This document shows positions 8,689 through 17,269 of a DNA stretch of 61,593 nt, piece after piece. Position 1 is the stretch's first letter; each line of letters starts with the position of its first letter. A program made the translations under genes and the position numbers. This DNA comes from Chloroflexota bacterium (GTDB lineage: Bacteria; Chloroflexota; Limnocylindria; Limnocylindrales; CSP1-4), in NCBI GenBank assembly GCA_004297395.1, contig SCUO01000024.1, forward strand, positions 1 through 61,593. Reading direction: 5' to 3'. Below the pieces are notes generated by a model, which worked only from the letters and a program-made list of their open reading frames with translations, did not search any database and was not told where the DNA came from.

Positions 8689-9878
8689 GCGGCGCCGCCG
8701 GGGGCGGCCGCGACGAGCGGTTGCTGACGCCGGCCTTCCTGGGCGTCTCGGCCTCGGTCCTCGTCTTCTTCGTGGCGAGCGGGATGTTCCTGCCCGCGAC
8801 GCCCCGCTTCACCGCGGGGCCGCTCGGCGGCGACGACCTGGCCGTCGGGCTCGTGGTCGGGTCGTTCAGCATCTCGTCGCTGCTGCTGCGGCCGTTCGCC
8901 GGCCGCTGGGCCGATCAGCGCGGCCGCCGCGTCATGCTCATCGTCGGGGCCGCACTCCAGGTCGCGGCATCCGCGGGCCACCTCGTGGCCGATTCCGTCG
9001 CCCTCCTCGTCGCGATGCGGCTCCTGCTCGGTGCGTCCGAGGCCGTCTTCTTCGTCGGCGGCATGGCCGCGGCCACGGACCTTGCGCCGGAGCGGCGACG
9101 GGGGGAGGCAATCAGCCTCATCTCGACCTCGCTCTACCTCGGTGTCGCGATCGGGCCGATCCTTGCCGAGTGGCTCTACGGCGCGTCCGGCTACCCCGCG
9201 GTTTGGATCGCGGCCACGGTGATCAGCATTGCCGCCGTCGCGATCAGCTGGCTCGCGCCCGAGACACTCCCGCCCGCCGAGCGCCGGAAGCCGGAAGCGA
9301 CGACCGGCCTGATCCATCGCCGCGGCATCGTGCCCGGCCTCCTCGTGCTGTGCGGCGCGTGGGGCATGGGCGCGTACTTTGCCTTCCTGCCACTCCTCGG
9401 CGACGAGCTGGGCCTCGATGGCGTGGGCGGCTACCTCGCGGCCTTCGCCCTGGTCGTGATCGGGCTCAGGATCGCCTTCGCCCGCCTCCCGGACCAGCTC
9501 GGGCCGGGGCGCCTCTCGGGCACGGCCCTGGTCCTGAGCGCGACGGGGATGGCGCTGGCCGGGCTCTTCCCGAGCGAGCTCGGGTTGTGGATCGGGACGG
9601 TCGTCTTCGGCACGGGCGTCGCCTTCACCTTCCCGGCGATCGTGGCCCTGTCGGTGATCGGCGTACCGCCCGACGAACGGGGTGCCGTGGTGGGCACGAC
9701 GACCCTCTTCATCGACGTCGCCTTCGGCCTGTCGCCGGCGCTCCTCGGGTTGCTGGCCGGGGTGACCGGCTACCCCGCCACGTTCCTCGTGTCCGGCGTG
9801 GTGGCCGCGATCGGGGCGGGCTGGCTGCTCCTGCCGGGTCGCGCCTGGGCCCGCTCACGGGCATTGTCGGCGGGGTAG
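8685..9878 (+). CDS. Major facilitator superfamily transporter
   Basis: A 397-residue inner-membrane protein with about 12 hydrophobic segments. The cytoplasmic loop 2-3 motif is clear as GRWADQRGRRVML (MFS motif A), followed by a second half that repeats the pattern weakly. The GTG start overlaps the MeaB stop by 4 bp (GTGA), making it the third gene of the mutase-subunit operon. The position hints at uptake or export of a short organic acid or a B12-related compound, but nothing in the sequence fixes the substrate. It resembles drug/metabolite exporters of the DHA1/YfcJ type as much as acid permeases. Confidence 0.82.
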   Translation: MSGAAGGGRDERLLTPAFLGVSASVLVFFVASGMFLPATPRFTAGPLGGDDLAVGLVVGSFSISSLLLRPFAGRWADQRGRRVMLIVGAALQVAASAGHLVADSVALLVAMRLLLGASEAVFFVGGMAAATDLAPERRRGEAISLISTSLYLGVAIGPILAEWLYGASGYPAVWIAATVISIAAVAISWLAPETLPPAERRKPEATTGLIHRRGIVPGLLVLCGAWGMGAYFAFLPLLGDELGLDGVGGYLAAFALVVIGLRIAFARLPDQLGPGRLSGTALVLSATGMALAGLFPSELGLWIGTVVFGTGVAFTFPAIVALSVIGVPPDERGAVVGTTTLFIDVAFGLSPALLGLLAGVTGYPATFLVSGVVAAIGAGWLLLPGRAWARSRALSAG

Positions 9879-9881
9879 GCT
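9876..9881 (+). promoter_or_regulatory. -10 element of leaderless promoter
   Basis: TAGGCT is followed by 6 nt and ATG 9888. It overlaps the last codons of the MFS gene, suggesting the dehydrogenase has its own promoter. Confidence 0.5.
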
Positions 9882-9887
9882 GTGGCC

Positions 9888-10751
9888 ATGTCGATCGAAC
9901 GGGTCTTCGTCGCCGGGGCCGGCCTCATGGGCCATGGCATCGGCCAGGTCCACGCGGCGATCGGGAAGCAGGTGACGCTGTACGAGCCCGACCTCGCCCG
10001 GGCCGAGGCCGGCCGGGCCAGGATCGCCGGCAACCTGGACCGGGCAGTCGCGAAGGGCAAGCTGGACGGGGACGCCCGTGACGCGATCCTGGCCCGGATC
10101 GCGACGACCTCCGACCTCGACGCCGTGCATGACGCCGACCTCGTCGTCGAGGCCGTCTTCGAGGACCTCGCCGTCAAGCAGTCGCTCTGGCAGGAGCTCG
10201 ACGTCCGGGCGCCCTCGACGGCGATCTTCGCCTCGAACACGAGCTCGATCTCGATCGACCGGCTGGCCGCGGCCGTCTCAGCCGACCGGGACGAGCGTTT
10301 CGTCGGGATGCACTTCTTCAGCCCGGTGCCGGTCATGCCGCTCGTCGAGCTGATCCGGGGCAGTGCGACCACGGACGAGACAGAGGCCGCGATCAGGGAG
10401 CTCTCCGAGGCCCTCGGCAAGAAGCTCATCGTCTCGGCCGACCGCCCCGGCTTCATCGTCAACCGGATCCTGATGCCGCTCCTGGCCGAGGCGATGCGGA
10501 CGCTGGAGGAGGGGACCGGCACGGCCGACGACATCGACACCGGGGCGAAGGTCGGGCTGAACCACCCCATGGGCCCGCTGGAGCTGGCCGACTTCATCGG
10601 TCTCGACGTCTGCCTCAACGTCATGAAGGTCCTCCACGAGGGCATCGGTGGCGAGCACTTCCGGCCGCCGAAGGTGCTCGAGGACCTTGTCGCCGCCGGC
10701 AACCTCGGCCAGAAGACCGGGCGCGGCTTCCACACCTACCCGCGGGGCTGA
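9888..10751 (+). CDS. 3-hydroxyacyl-CoA (3-hydroxybutyryl-CoA) dehydrogenase
   Basis: NAD(P)-dependent oxidation of 3-hydroxybutyryl-CoA, or the reverse, in beta-oxidation or butyrate/PHB metabolism. The 287 residues show the Rossmann motif VAGAGLMGHGIGQV at the N-terminus and SNTSSISIDRLA. GMHFFSPVPVMPLVELI contains the catalytic His, and RPGFIVNRILMPLLAEA with the closing helical domain GPLELADFIGLDVCLNVM completes the fold. Length matches the stand-alone Hbd/FadB2 type. ATG 9888 is preferred over GTG 9882 because of the upstream -10. It is followed 9 nt later by an acyl-CoA dehydrogenase, so the two likely act in one acyl-CoA pathway. Confidence 0.92.
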   Translation: MSIERVFVAGAGLMGHGIGQVHAAIGKQVTLYEPDLARAEAGRARIAGNLDRAVAKGKLDGDARDAILARIATTSDLDAVHDADLVVEAVFEDLAVKQSLWQELDVRAPSTAIFASNTSSISIDRLAAAVSADRDERFVGMHFFSPVPVMPLVELIRGSATTDETEAAIRELSEALGKKLIVSADRPGFIVNRILMPLLAEAMRTLEEGTGTADDIDTGAKVGLNHPMGPLELADFIGLDVCLNVMKVLHEGIGGEHFRPPKVLEDLVAAGNLGQKTGRGFHTYPRG

Positions 10752-10760
10752 GCGCGAGCC

Positions 10761-11936
10761 GTGGCGGCCACCATGGACGCGCCCGGCGCCGGCGGGCTGA
10801 CTGCAGAGGAGCGCCTGCTCCGGGATACGGCCCGCGAGTTCGCCCTGCGGGAGCTGGCGCCGACGGCGGCCGAGCGCGACGAGGCCGAGCGCTTCGACCG
10901 CTCGATCTTCACCCGGATGGGCGAGCTGGGCCTGACCGGTGCGCCGCTGCCCGAGGTGGTCGGCGGGGCCGGCTTCAGCTACCTCGGCTGGACGCTCGTC
11001 ATGGAGGAGCTCGGCGCGGCCGACATGGCGAGCGCCGTGATGCTGAGCGTCCACATCCTGAGCCAGTACCCGGTTGTGACCTTCGGGACGGCGGCGCAGC
11101 ACGCGGACTGGCTCGGGCCCATGGTCGCGGGCGAGGCGCTGGGCGCGTTCTGCCTGACCGAGCCCCATGCCGGCTCGGACGCGGCCGCCCTCCGGACGCG
11201 CGCCGAGCGGGCCGATGACGGTTCGTACCGGCTCCACGGCACGAAGATCTGGATCTCGAACGCCCCCGAGGCGGATCGCTACCTCGTCTTCGCGACGGTC
11301 GACCCGTCCCGCGGTTCGAAGGGCATCACCGCGTTCCTGGTCGAGAAGGGCGCGCCCGGCTTCGGCTTCGGGGCCCACGAGAAGAAGATGGGGATCCGGG
11401 CCTGCCCGGCGTCGGAGCTGATCTTCGACGGCGCGATCGTGCCGGAGGCGCGTCGCCTCGGCGAGGAGGGCGGCGGCTATCGGATCGCCCTCTCGGCCCT
11501 GGCCGAGGGCCGGATCTCGATCGCCGCCGCGTGCGTCGGGATCGCCCGCTCCGCGCTCGAGCAGGCCGCCGCGTACCTGCAGCAGCGGACGGCGTTCGGC
11601 GCGCCGCTCGCCGAGCTCCAGGGCCTCCGATTCATGGTTGCCGAGATGGCCCGCGAGGTGGCCGCCGCTCGCGCGCTGACCCATGAAGCGGCTCGGGCCA
11701 AGGACCGCGGCGAGCCGATCGGGGAGCTGTCGTCACTCGCGAAGTGGACGGCCAGCGATGCGGCGATGAGGGTCGCAACGGACGCCGTGCAGCTGTTCGG
11801 AGGCTCCGGGTATTCCCGCGAGACTGGCATCGAGCGGCTGATGCGCGATGCCAAGGGCGCCCAGATCTACGAGGGCACGAACCAGGTCCACCGCGAGATC
11901 GTGGCCGGCGAGGTCCTGAGGCGCGCCGCCGGCTGA
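10761..11936 (+). CDS. Acyl-CoA dehydrogenase (short/medium chain type)
   Basis: FAD enzyme introducing the trans-2 double bond in acyl-CoA, passing electrons to ETF. Within 391 residues the FAD/substrate motifs CLTEPHAGSDAA and WISNAPEADRYLVFA are present. The catalytic base Glu lies in IYEGTNQVHREIV near residue 369, the position used by butyryl- and medium-chain enzymes. The C-terminal helical bundle is complete. It starts at GTG 10761, or at ATG 10773 four codons later. It follows the hydroxyacyl-CoA dehydrogenase closely. The hairpin at 11950-11967 may end this transcript. No etfAB genes are visible in the window. Confidence 0.92.
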   Translation: MAATMDAPGAGGLTAEERLLRDTAREFALRELAPTAAERDEAERFDRSIFTRMGELGLTGAPLPEVVGGAGFSYLGWTLVMEELGAADMASAVMLSVHILSQYPVVTFGTAAQHADWLGPMVAGEALGAFCLTEPHAGSDAAALRTRAERADDGSYRLHGTKIWISNAPEADRYLVFATVDPSRGSKGITAFLVEKGAPGFGFGAHEKKMGIRACPASELIFDGAIVPEARRLGEEGGGYRIALSALAEGRISIAAACVGIARSALEQAAAYLQQRTAFGAPLAELQGLRFMVAEMAREVAAARALTHEAARAKDRGEPIGELSSLAKWTASDAAMRVATDAVQLFGGSGYSRETGIERLMRDAKGAQIYEGTNQVHREIVAGEVLRRAAG

Positions 11937-11949
11937 CCGCGGCTCGGGC

Positions 11950-11967
11950 CGCCGGCACCTGCCGGCG
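11950..11967 (+). terminator. Possible hairpin terminator after the acyl-CoA dehydrogenase
   Basis: Perfect 7-bp stem CGCCGGC/GCCGGCG with an ACCT loop, 13 nt after the stop codon. No U-tract follows, so termination efficiency is uncertain. Confidence 0.4.
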
Positions 11968-12008
11968 AGCTCCCGGCCACCTGACGGGCTGAACGGCCCG
12001 AGGTTGGT

Positions 12009-12051
12009 GGGACGTTCGTCCCTCTTCGATCGCGCCCCCGCGGCGTATCGT
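12009..12051 (+). promoter_or_regulatory. Promoter and palindrome upstream of the copper module
   Basis: The 14-bp palindrome GGGACGTTCGTCCC (12009-12022) ends 23 bp before a -10-like TATCGT (12046-12051). It would therefore abut the -35 region. The position suits a regulator site, and the genes that follow handle copper. The leader to ATG 12114 is about 55 nt and carries GGAGG at 12099-12103. Confidence 0.4.
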
Positions 12052-12113
12052 CGCGGCGAGGAATGTGGCTGCTCAGCCAGCGTCCCGTCACGCACTCCGG
12101 AGGTTTCGATTCC

Positions 12114-13472
12114 ATGAGCCCGGTCTCCGAGACGACCCCTCGGCCCTCGACGGCTTCGGACGCCGACGTGCCCGCCGAGGCGACCTCGCTCCCGATCCCT
12201 GACCTCACCCGCCGCGGCTTCCTCCGCGGGGCGGCCCTCACCGGCGGCGGGATCATGGCGGCGACCCTCGCGGCCTGCGCGCCGGCGACGCCCACCCCCG
12301 GCTGGACCTATGGCCCGGTCGCGACCCCCGCCGCCCCGGGCGGCTCGCCGACGCCAATCCCGGCCACGCCCGGCCCGTCGGCCTCGGCCGGCGCAAGCTC
12401 GAGCCCACCGCCTTCCAACATTCCGCCCGGCTGGACCGAGCACGACATCGCCGCCCGGAACGTGGTCCGCCGCTATGTCGGCAACCTCGCCCCGGCACTC
12501 GAGGGGATCTTCGGCGGCGAGGCGTTCGCCAAGATCGCCGACATGCTCGCGGTCGATGAGGCATACCCGGAGCTGGACAAGAAGCCGTCCTTCGTCCAGG
12601 TGCCCCAGCTCGTCCTCAATGACCTCCTTGATCCGCTGACGCCGGAGCTCGACGGCGACGTCAAGGTCTTCCGCCTGACGATCGATGTCATCGACCAGGC
12701 CATCGACGAGATGAAGCCCCCGGTCGCGGCCCTCGGCTACAACAAGCAGACGCCCGGCCCGACGATCCGGGTCACCGAGGGCGACAAGGTCCGGGTCATC
12801 TTCACCAACAACCTCGAGGAGACGACGGGCGTCCACTTCCACGGCGTCGAGTTCGAGGACTTCTTCCAGGACGGCGTCCCGTTCGTGACCCAGAAGCCGT
12901 TCGCCCCGGGCGAGGAGTACACGTACGAGTTCACCGCCGGCCGCTCGGGTTCCCTGATGTACCACTCCCACCACAACGCCACCGACCAGGTCGGGCGCGG
13001 CCTGCTCGGCGCGTTCATCGTCGATCCCGCCAACCCGACCGAGGTCGACACCTTCGATCGCGACTACATCTGGATCTCGAACGACGCCCTCGGCGGCTTC
13101 ACGATCAACGGCCACGGCTTCCCGGCCGTCGTGCCGATCCTGGCCGCCGTCGGCGAGAAGGTCCGGGTCCGGTTCATGAACGAGGGGATCATGTACCACC
13201 CGTTCCACAGCCACGGCTACAAGCAGACGGTCGTGGCCCGGGACGGCTACCCGCTCGGTGCCGGCGCCTACGGCGCGGACACGATCACGGTCGGCCCCGG
13301 CGAGCGCTGGGACGTGAACATCGAGACCGACCGACCAGGCCTGTGGGCGTTCCACTGCCACATCCTGCCCCACGTCGAGGGGGCCGACGGGATGTTCGGG
13401 ATGGTCAACGTCCTCCTTGTCGTCCCGGAAAAGGCGCATGTCGATGCCATCGTTGCGGCGCTCCTTGCGTAA
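12114..13472 (+). CDS. Tat-exported multicopper oxidase (laccase-like) with lipoprotein-type signal
   Basis: Extracytoplasmic copper oxidase, oxidising Cu(I), metals or phenolics with reduction of oxygen. The N-terminus has a twin-arginine motif TRRGFLRG followed by ATLAACAP, a possible lipobox, then a Pro/Thr/Ser-rich linker to about residue 110. Four copper clusters are recognisable: GVHFHG near 239, MYHSHH near 283, HPFHSHG near 362 and HCHILPHVEGADGM near 413. The last contains the type-1 copper Cys with a Met axial ligand. At 452 residues it is of the short cupredoxin-pair type. Start ATG 12114 has GGAGG upstream. The downstream PCuAC gene overlaps its 3' end and a Sco fusion follows, giving a three-gene copper cassette. 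Confidence 0.87.
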   Translation: MSPVSETTPRPSTASDADVPAEATSLPIPDLTRRGFLRGAALTGGGIMAATLAACAPATPTPGWTYGPVATPAAPGGSPTPIPATPGPSASAGASSSPPPSNIPPGWTEHDIAARNVVRRYVGNLAPALEGIFGGEAFAKIADMLAVDEAYPELDKKPSFVQVPQLVLNDLLDPLTPELDGDVKVFRLTIDVIDQAIDEMKPPVAALGYNKQTPGPTIRVTEGDKVRVIFTNNLEETTGVHFHGVEFEDFFQDGVPFVTQKPFAPGEEYTYEFTAGRSGSLMYHSHHNATDQVGRGLLGAFIVDPANPTEVDTFDRDYIWISNDALGGFTINGHGFPAVVPILAAVGEKVRVRFMNEGIMYHPFHSHGYKQTVVARDGYPLGAGAYGADTITVGPGERWDVNIETDRPGLWAFHCHILPHVEGADGMFGMVNVLLVVPEKAHVDAIVAALLA

Positions 13473-13914
13473 GCCAGTCTCGCTGCTCGCACTCGTACTC
13501 GTCGTCGCACCGCTCGCCGCCTGTGTCAGCGTTTCGTCGACGCTCGAGACGATCGGGATCACCATCACGGATCCGTGGGTCCGGCCGCCGACCGGTCCCG
13601 ATCGGCCCGCGGCCGCGTACCTGACGATCGAGGCCATCGGCGACCGGGCCGATGCGCTGCTCGCCGTCTCGTCCCCGGCGGCCGCGCGCTGCGAGGTCCA
13701 CGAGACGACGATGGACAGCTCCGGCATGGCCGGGATGCACCCGATCGAGCGGCTCGAGATCCCCGCGGGGGGCACCGTGAAGCTCGAGCCGGGCGGCTAC
13801 CACATCATGCTCATGGAAGCCCAGGAGCTCACCGTGGGCGATACCGTCGAGCTGCGCCTCGAGTTCGACAAGGCCGGCACCGTCGTCGTCCAGGCGGAGG
13901 TCCGGGGAGGCTGA
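13438..13914 (+). CDS. PCuAC-family periplasmic copper chaperone (lipoprotein)
   Basis: Copper(I) chaperone of the PCuAC (DUF461) family, which delivers copper to the CuA site of cytochrome oxidase or to Sco. The 158-residue product has a signal peptide ending APLAAC (lipobox). The Met/His copper motif consists of CEVHETTMDSSGMAGMHPI followed by GGYHIMLM, i.e. His, clustered Met and a terminal HxMxM. The start ATG 13438 lies inside the multicopper oxidase gene (overlap 35 bp); ATG 13444 is a second option. Tight linkage to the Sco fusion, 1 nt downstream, argues that both metallate the same target. Confidence 0.88.
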   Translation: MSMPSLRRSLRKPVSLLALVLVVAPLAACVSVSSTLETIGITITDPWVRPPTGPDRPAAAYLTIEAIGDRADALLAVSSPAAARCEVHETTMDSSGMAGMHPIERLEIPAGGTVKLEPGGYHIMLMEAQELTVGDTVELRLEFDKAGTVVVQAEVRGG

Positions 13915-13915
13915 G

Positions 13916-15502
13916 GTGCGCGCTCGGCCCGCCGTCCCCGGTCCGACCACCGATGACGCCCCGTCGATGGACGGGGCGTTCCGGCTCGTCGTGGCGATGG
14001 TCGTGGTGCTCCTCGCCGTCATCGGCACGAGGGTCGTGGGCGGCGCCATGCGGCCGGCGGCGACGGCGGGTACGGCCACGCCCGGGCCCACCGCCCAGGA
14101 TCCGGCCTCGTTCCTGTACCCGGACCCCAGGCCCGCGCCGCCGCTCGAGCTCGTCGACCAGGACGGCGCCCCGTTCACTGCCGCACGCTACGGCGGCGCG
14201 ACGACCCTCCTGTTCTTCGGCTACACCCATTGCCCGGACGTCTGCCCGGCGACGACCGGCGTGCTCACCGAAGCCGCGGCGAGCTACGGCCCGGGGGTCC
14301 GCGTCGTCTTCATCTCGGTCGACCCGGAGCGCGACACCGTGGAGTGGCTCCGCGAGTACGTCCGCTATCTGCCCGCCGGCTTCAGCGCCCTGACCGGGAC
14401 GCCGGCCGAGGTTCGTGTCGCCGCCGACGGCTGGGGCGTGCGGTACGCCAGGGTCGAGACCGACATCCCCGGGGAGTACTCGATGTCGCACACGGCCGAG
14501 GTCTACCTGGTGGACGGCGCGGGCACCCTGCGGGCGCACTTCCCGTTCGGGACCCAGGCCGAGGCGATCGTGGCCACGCTCCGGCTGGTCGCCGGCTCGA
14601 GCCCGCCGTCGGGCTCGCCCACGTCCAGCCCGGCGGCGACGCCGGCCGGCCCGAGCGCCACGCCGACTGCCGCCCCAATCGACTCGCTCGCGGTCGAGGC
14701 CATCAGCTCCTCGATCTGGGCGGGTGGCTCCAGCCCGGTGATCCTGGCCCTGTCCGGTCCGGCCGGCCGCCTGGCCGATCTCGAGGCCAAGGTCTCGGTC
14801 CAGGTGACGTCGAGTGACGGCCGGGGGCAGGGCCCGCCGGTCGCGGCGATCGCCGTTCGCCCACCGGGCGTCGAGGCGGTCTCGTACGTGGCGATCGTGG
14901 ACCTGCCCAGTCCGGGCGCATGGGGTCTCACGGTCACCGCGGCGACCGGGGGCAGCAGCCTCACGGGACGCACCTCCGTCGCGGCCCTCGATCCCGGCGC
15001 GACCACACCCCTCGGCGCGCCCGCGCCGGACGTCCATACGCCGACCCTAGAGGACGTCGGTGGCGTGGCCCTCCGCGTCACGACCGACCCGCTGCCCGAC
15101 CTCCGCCTCTCGCGGACCTCGACGACCGACGCGCTGGCAGCGGGCGAGCCGTTCGTCCTCGTCGTCGATTCCTCGCGGTTCAAGGTCACGCCGGCCTGTG
15201 GCAAGGCCCTCGTGCTGGCGAAGTTCTTCCTGAATCGATGGCCGGACGTGCCATTCATCCACCTCGAGCCATACGCCTACGACGTCGTCACGGAGGAGCC
15301 GGTCATCCAGGGCAGCCTGGCCACCCCGGTCCTCGTCGCGGCGGCCGAGGCCTGGGGCACCGGTGCCGCGCCGTGGGGCGCCGGCTCGATGCCGTGGGTC
15401 TTCATCGTCGACGGCGATGGCACCGTCGTGGCCAAGTACCAGGGCGTCGTCGGCAGCAACGACGTCGACGTCATCGTCGCGATGCTTGCCGCCCGCGGCT
15501 GA
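13916..15502 (+). CDS. Sco1/SenC-type copper protein fused to an Ig-like and a second thioredoxin-like domain
   Basis: A 528-residue membrane-anchored, extracytoplasmic protein. After one N-terminal transmembrane helix (about 19-40), a Sco domain follows with the copper-binding CPDVCP near 107 and the distal His in YSMSHTAEVYLVD near 191. A Ser/Thr/Pro/Ala linker (about 225-255) leads to a beta-rich region of about 120 residues resembling the YtkA/FixH-like or Ig-like folds. A second thioredoxin-like domain ends the protein (about 400-528); it keeps one Cys in VTPACGKAL near 424 and has MPWVFIVDGDGTVVAKY. Separate Sco proteins are about 200 residues, so this is a three-part fusion. Start is GTG 13916; ATG 13967 would shorten it. 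A role in oxidase CuA assembly is inferred from Sco and PCuAC. Confidence 0.85.
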   Translation: MRARPAVPGPTTDDAPSMDGAFRLVVAMVVVLLAVIGTRVVGGAMRPAATAGTATPGPTAQDPASFLYPDPRPAPPLELVDQDGAPFTAARYGGATTLLFFGYTHCPDVCPATTGVLTEAAASYGPGVRVVFISVDPERDTVEWLREYVRYLPAGFSALTGTPAEVRVAADGWGVRYARVETDIPGEYSMSHTAEVYLVDGAGTLRAHFPFGTQAEAIVATLRLVAGSSPPSGSPTSSPAATPAGPSATPTAAPIDSLAVEAISSSIWAGGSSPVILALSGPAGRLADLEAKVSVQVTSSDGRGQGPPVAAIAVRPPGVEAVSYVAIVDLPSPGAWGLTVTAATGGSSLTGRTSVAALDPGATTPLGAPAPDVHTPTLEDVGGVALRVTTDPLPDLRLSRTSTTDALAAGEPFVLVVDSSRFKVTPACGKALVLAKFFLNRWPDVPFIHLEPYAYDVVTEEPVIQGSLATPVLVAAAEAWGTGAAPWGAGSMPWVFIVDGDGTVVAKYQGVVGSNDVDVIVAMLAARG

Positions 15503-15534
15503 GCCCGGTGCCGGGCCCGCCCGATCGCCCGGTG

Positions 15535-15540
15535 TAGCAT
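15535..15540 (+). promoter_or_regulatory. -10 element of leaderless promoter for the thiolase
   Basis: TAGCAT is followed by 7 nt and ATG 15548, with no Shine-Dalgarno sequence between. Confidence 0.6.
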
Positions 15541-15547
15541 CGACCGC

Positions 15548-16789
15548 ATGAGCCAGACCCCCGCGACCGGCCCGAACGGCCACGTCTACATCGTCAGCGC
15601 GGCCCGGACGCCGATCGGCAAGTTCGGTGGTGCACTCGCGACGGTCCCGGCCGTCGAGCTCGGCGGCGTGGCCATCCGGGCGGCCGTCGAGCGGGCGAAG
15701 CTGCCCGACGGCACGCCGATCGACGAGGTCCTCATGGGCCAGGTGCTCCAGGCCGGCGCCGGCCAGGCACCCGCCCGCCAGGCGGCCCTTCGGGCCGGCC
15801 TTCCCGACACCACCTCGGCGACGACGATCAACCGGGTCTGCGGCTCGGGCCTGAAGGCGGTCATGCTGGCGGCCGCGGAGATCCGGGCCGGCGACGCCGA
15901 GATTGCGGTCGCCGGCGGCATGGAATCGATGAACCTCGCGCCGTACTTACTCCCGGGGGCCCGCTTCGGGCTGCGGCTCGGCGACGCGACCCTCGTCGAC
16001 GCCACGGTCCATGACGGCCTGTGGTGCTCGGTCGAGGACTGCCACATGGGCACCCACGCCGAGCGCGTCGCGATCAGCAACGCGGTCAGCCGCGAGGACC
16101 AGGACGCCTTCGCCCTCGAGAGCCACCGCCGGGCGATCGAGGCCATCGATGGCGGCAGGTTCTCCGATGAGATGGCGCCGGTCACCGTCCGCGACGCCAA
16201 GGGCCGCGAGACGATCGTCGAGGTCGACGAGGGGCCGCGTCGCGATTCGACGATCGAGGCGCTGGCCCGCCTGAAGCCGGCGTTCGCCCTGCCGGCCGGC
16301 GCGGACCGGCGCGAGGCCGAGACGGGCACGGTCACCGCCGGCAACGCCCCGGGAATCACGGACGGCGCCGCCGCGACCATCGTCGCCAGCGAACGTGTCG
16401 TCGAGCGGCTGGGCCTGACGCCACTGGCCCGGATCGTCGGCTACGCCCAGGCCGAGGTCGCCCCGAGGTGGCTGTTCCTCGCCCCGATCGAGGGCGTCCG
16501 CAGGCTCCTCGAGAAGACGGGGATGCACATCGGCGACTTCGACCTTATCGAGATCAACGAGGCCTTCGCGGCTCAGACCCTCGCCGATGGCCGGGAGCTC
16601 GGCTTCGACTGGTCGAAGGTGAACGTCAACGGTGGCGCGATCGCCCTGGGCCATCCCATCGGCGCGTCGGGGGCGCGGATCGTCGCGACCCTCCTCCACG
16701 AGCTTGGCCGACGCGGTGGCCGCTACGGACTGGCCACGCTCTGCCTCGGCGGCGGCGGCTCGGTCGCCGCGGCCTTCGAGCGGGTGTAG
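15548..16789 (+). CDS. Acetyl-CoA C-acetyltransferase (thiolase)
   Basis: Condenses two acetyl-CoA to acetoacetyl-CoA or thiolyses 3-ketoacyl-CoA. The 413-residue protein has the nucleophilic Cys in [12 protein letters not shown] near residue 98, [31 protein letters not shown], the His motif [11 protein letters not shown] and the second active Cys in LCLGGGGS near the C-terminus. All catalytic residues are present. It has its own apparent leaderless promoter and is followed by an NTF2-like gene with a separate promoter. Together with the hydroxyacyl-CoA and acyl-CoA dehydrogenases upstream it could complete a C4 acyl-CoA cycle; an enoyl-CoA hydratase is not seen here. Confidence 0.94.
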   Translation: MSQTPATGPNGHVYIVSAARTPIGKFGGALATVPAVELGGVAIRAAVERAKLPDGTPIDEVLMGQVLQAGAGQAPARQAALRAGLPDTTSATTINRVCGSGLKAVMLAAAEIRAGDAEIAVAGGMESMNLAPYLLPGARFGLRLGDATLVDATVHDGLWCSVEDCHMGTHAERVAISNAVSREDQDAFALESHRRAIEAIDGGRFSDEMAPVTVRDAKGRETIVEVDEGPRRDSTIEALARLKPAFALPAGADRREAETGTVTAGNAPGITDGAAATIVASERVVERLGLTPLARIVGYAQAEVAPRWLFLAPIEGVRRLLEKTGMHIGDFDLIEINEAFAAQTLADGRELGFDWSKVNVNGGAIALGHPIGASGARIVATLLHELGRRGGRYGLATLCLGGGGSVAAAFERV

Positions 16790-16792
16790 GCT
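16787..16792 (+). promoter_or_regulatory. -10 element overlapping the thiolase stop codon
   Basis: TAGGCT begins at the thiolase TAG stop. A start near 16800 would give a leader of about 50 nt with AGGAGGG (16838-16844) 4 nt before ATG 16849. This contrasts with the leaderless genes nearby. Confidence 0.45.
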
Positions 16793-16848
16793 GCCCTTCC
16801 GCCGCGAGGCCTCTGAGGGCCGGGCGTCCCATCCGGCAGGAGGGTCCC

Positions 16849-17241
16849 ATGAACGACGACGAGATGGTCGCCCGGATCAGCGAGCTGTACGGCAGCGGCG
16901 ACATGGAGGCGTTCGGCAGGGAGCTCTACGCGCTGACTGCCGACGATGTGGTCCTCGAGTACCCGCAATCGGGCGAGCGCTTCCGAGGTCGCGAGCGGAT
17001 CATGGAAATGAACATGTCGTACGAGGGCAGCACCGGGACAGCCCCCAAGCCGAGCCTGCGGCGCGTCCTGAAGCCCGGCCAGGCCTGGGTCATCGAGGGG
17101 ACCATCGACTACGGCGACGGCACGCCCGTCAGCGCGATCTCGATCATCGAGTTCGACGGCGGCAAGGTCGTCCACCAGACCGACTACTTCGCCAACCCAT
17201 TCCCGGCCCCGGACTGGCGGAAGCCGTATCGCGAGGGCTAA
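16849..17241 (+). CDS. NTF2-like / SnoaL-type small alpha+beta barrel protein
   Basis: A 130-residue cytosolic protein with the cone-shaped NTF2-like fold: helical start MVARISELYGSGD, then LTADDVVLEYPQSGERFRGRERI, and strands ending IIEFDGGKVVHQTDYFANPF. Relatives are isomerases, hydratases or ligand-binding proteins, and catalytic residues vary too much to assign a reaction. ATG 16849 has a strong AGGAGGG Shine-Dalgarno 4 nt upstream. It sits between a thiolase and a ketopantoate-reductase-like gene. No function can be given beyond the fold. Confidence 0.8.
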   Translation: MNDDEMVARISELYGSGDMEAFGRELYALTADDVVLEYPQSGERFRGRERIMEMNMSYEGSTGTAPKPSLRRVLKPGQAWVIEGTIDYGDGTPVSAISIIEFDGGKVVHQTDYFANPFPAPDWRKPYREG

Positions 17242-17269
17242 CCGGCACCGCCGCGGCCCGTCGTCGTCG

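Noticed and set aside
12114-13472. Copper nitrite reductase
   Set aside because: The last copper cluster is HCHxxxHxxxGM, the laccase-type type 1/type 3 arrangement, not the nitrite reductase type 1 loop. It is called as a multicopper oxidase.
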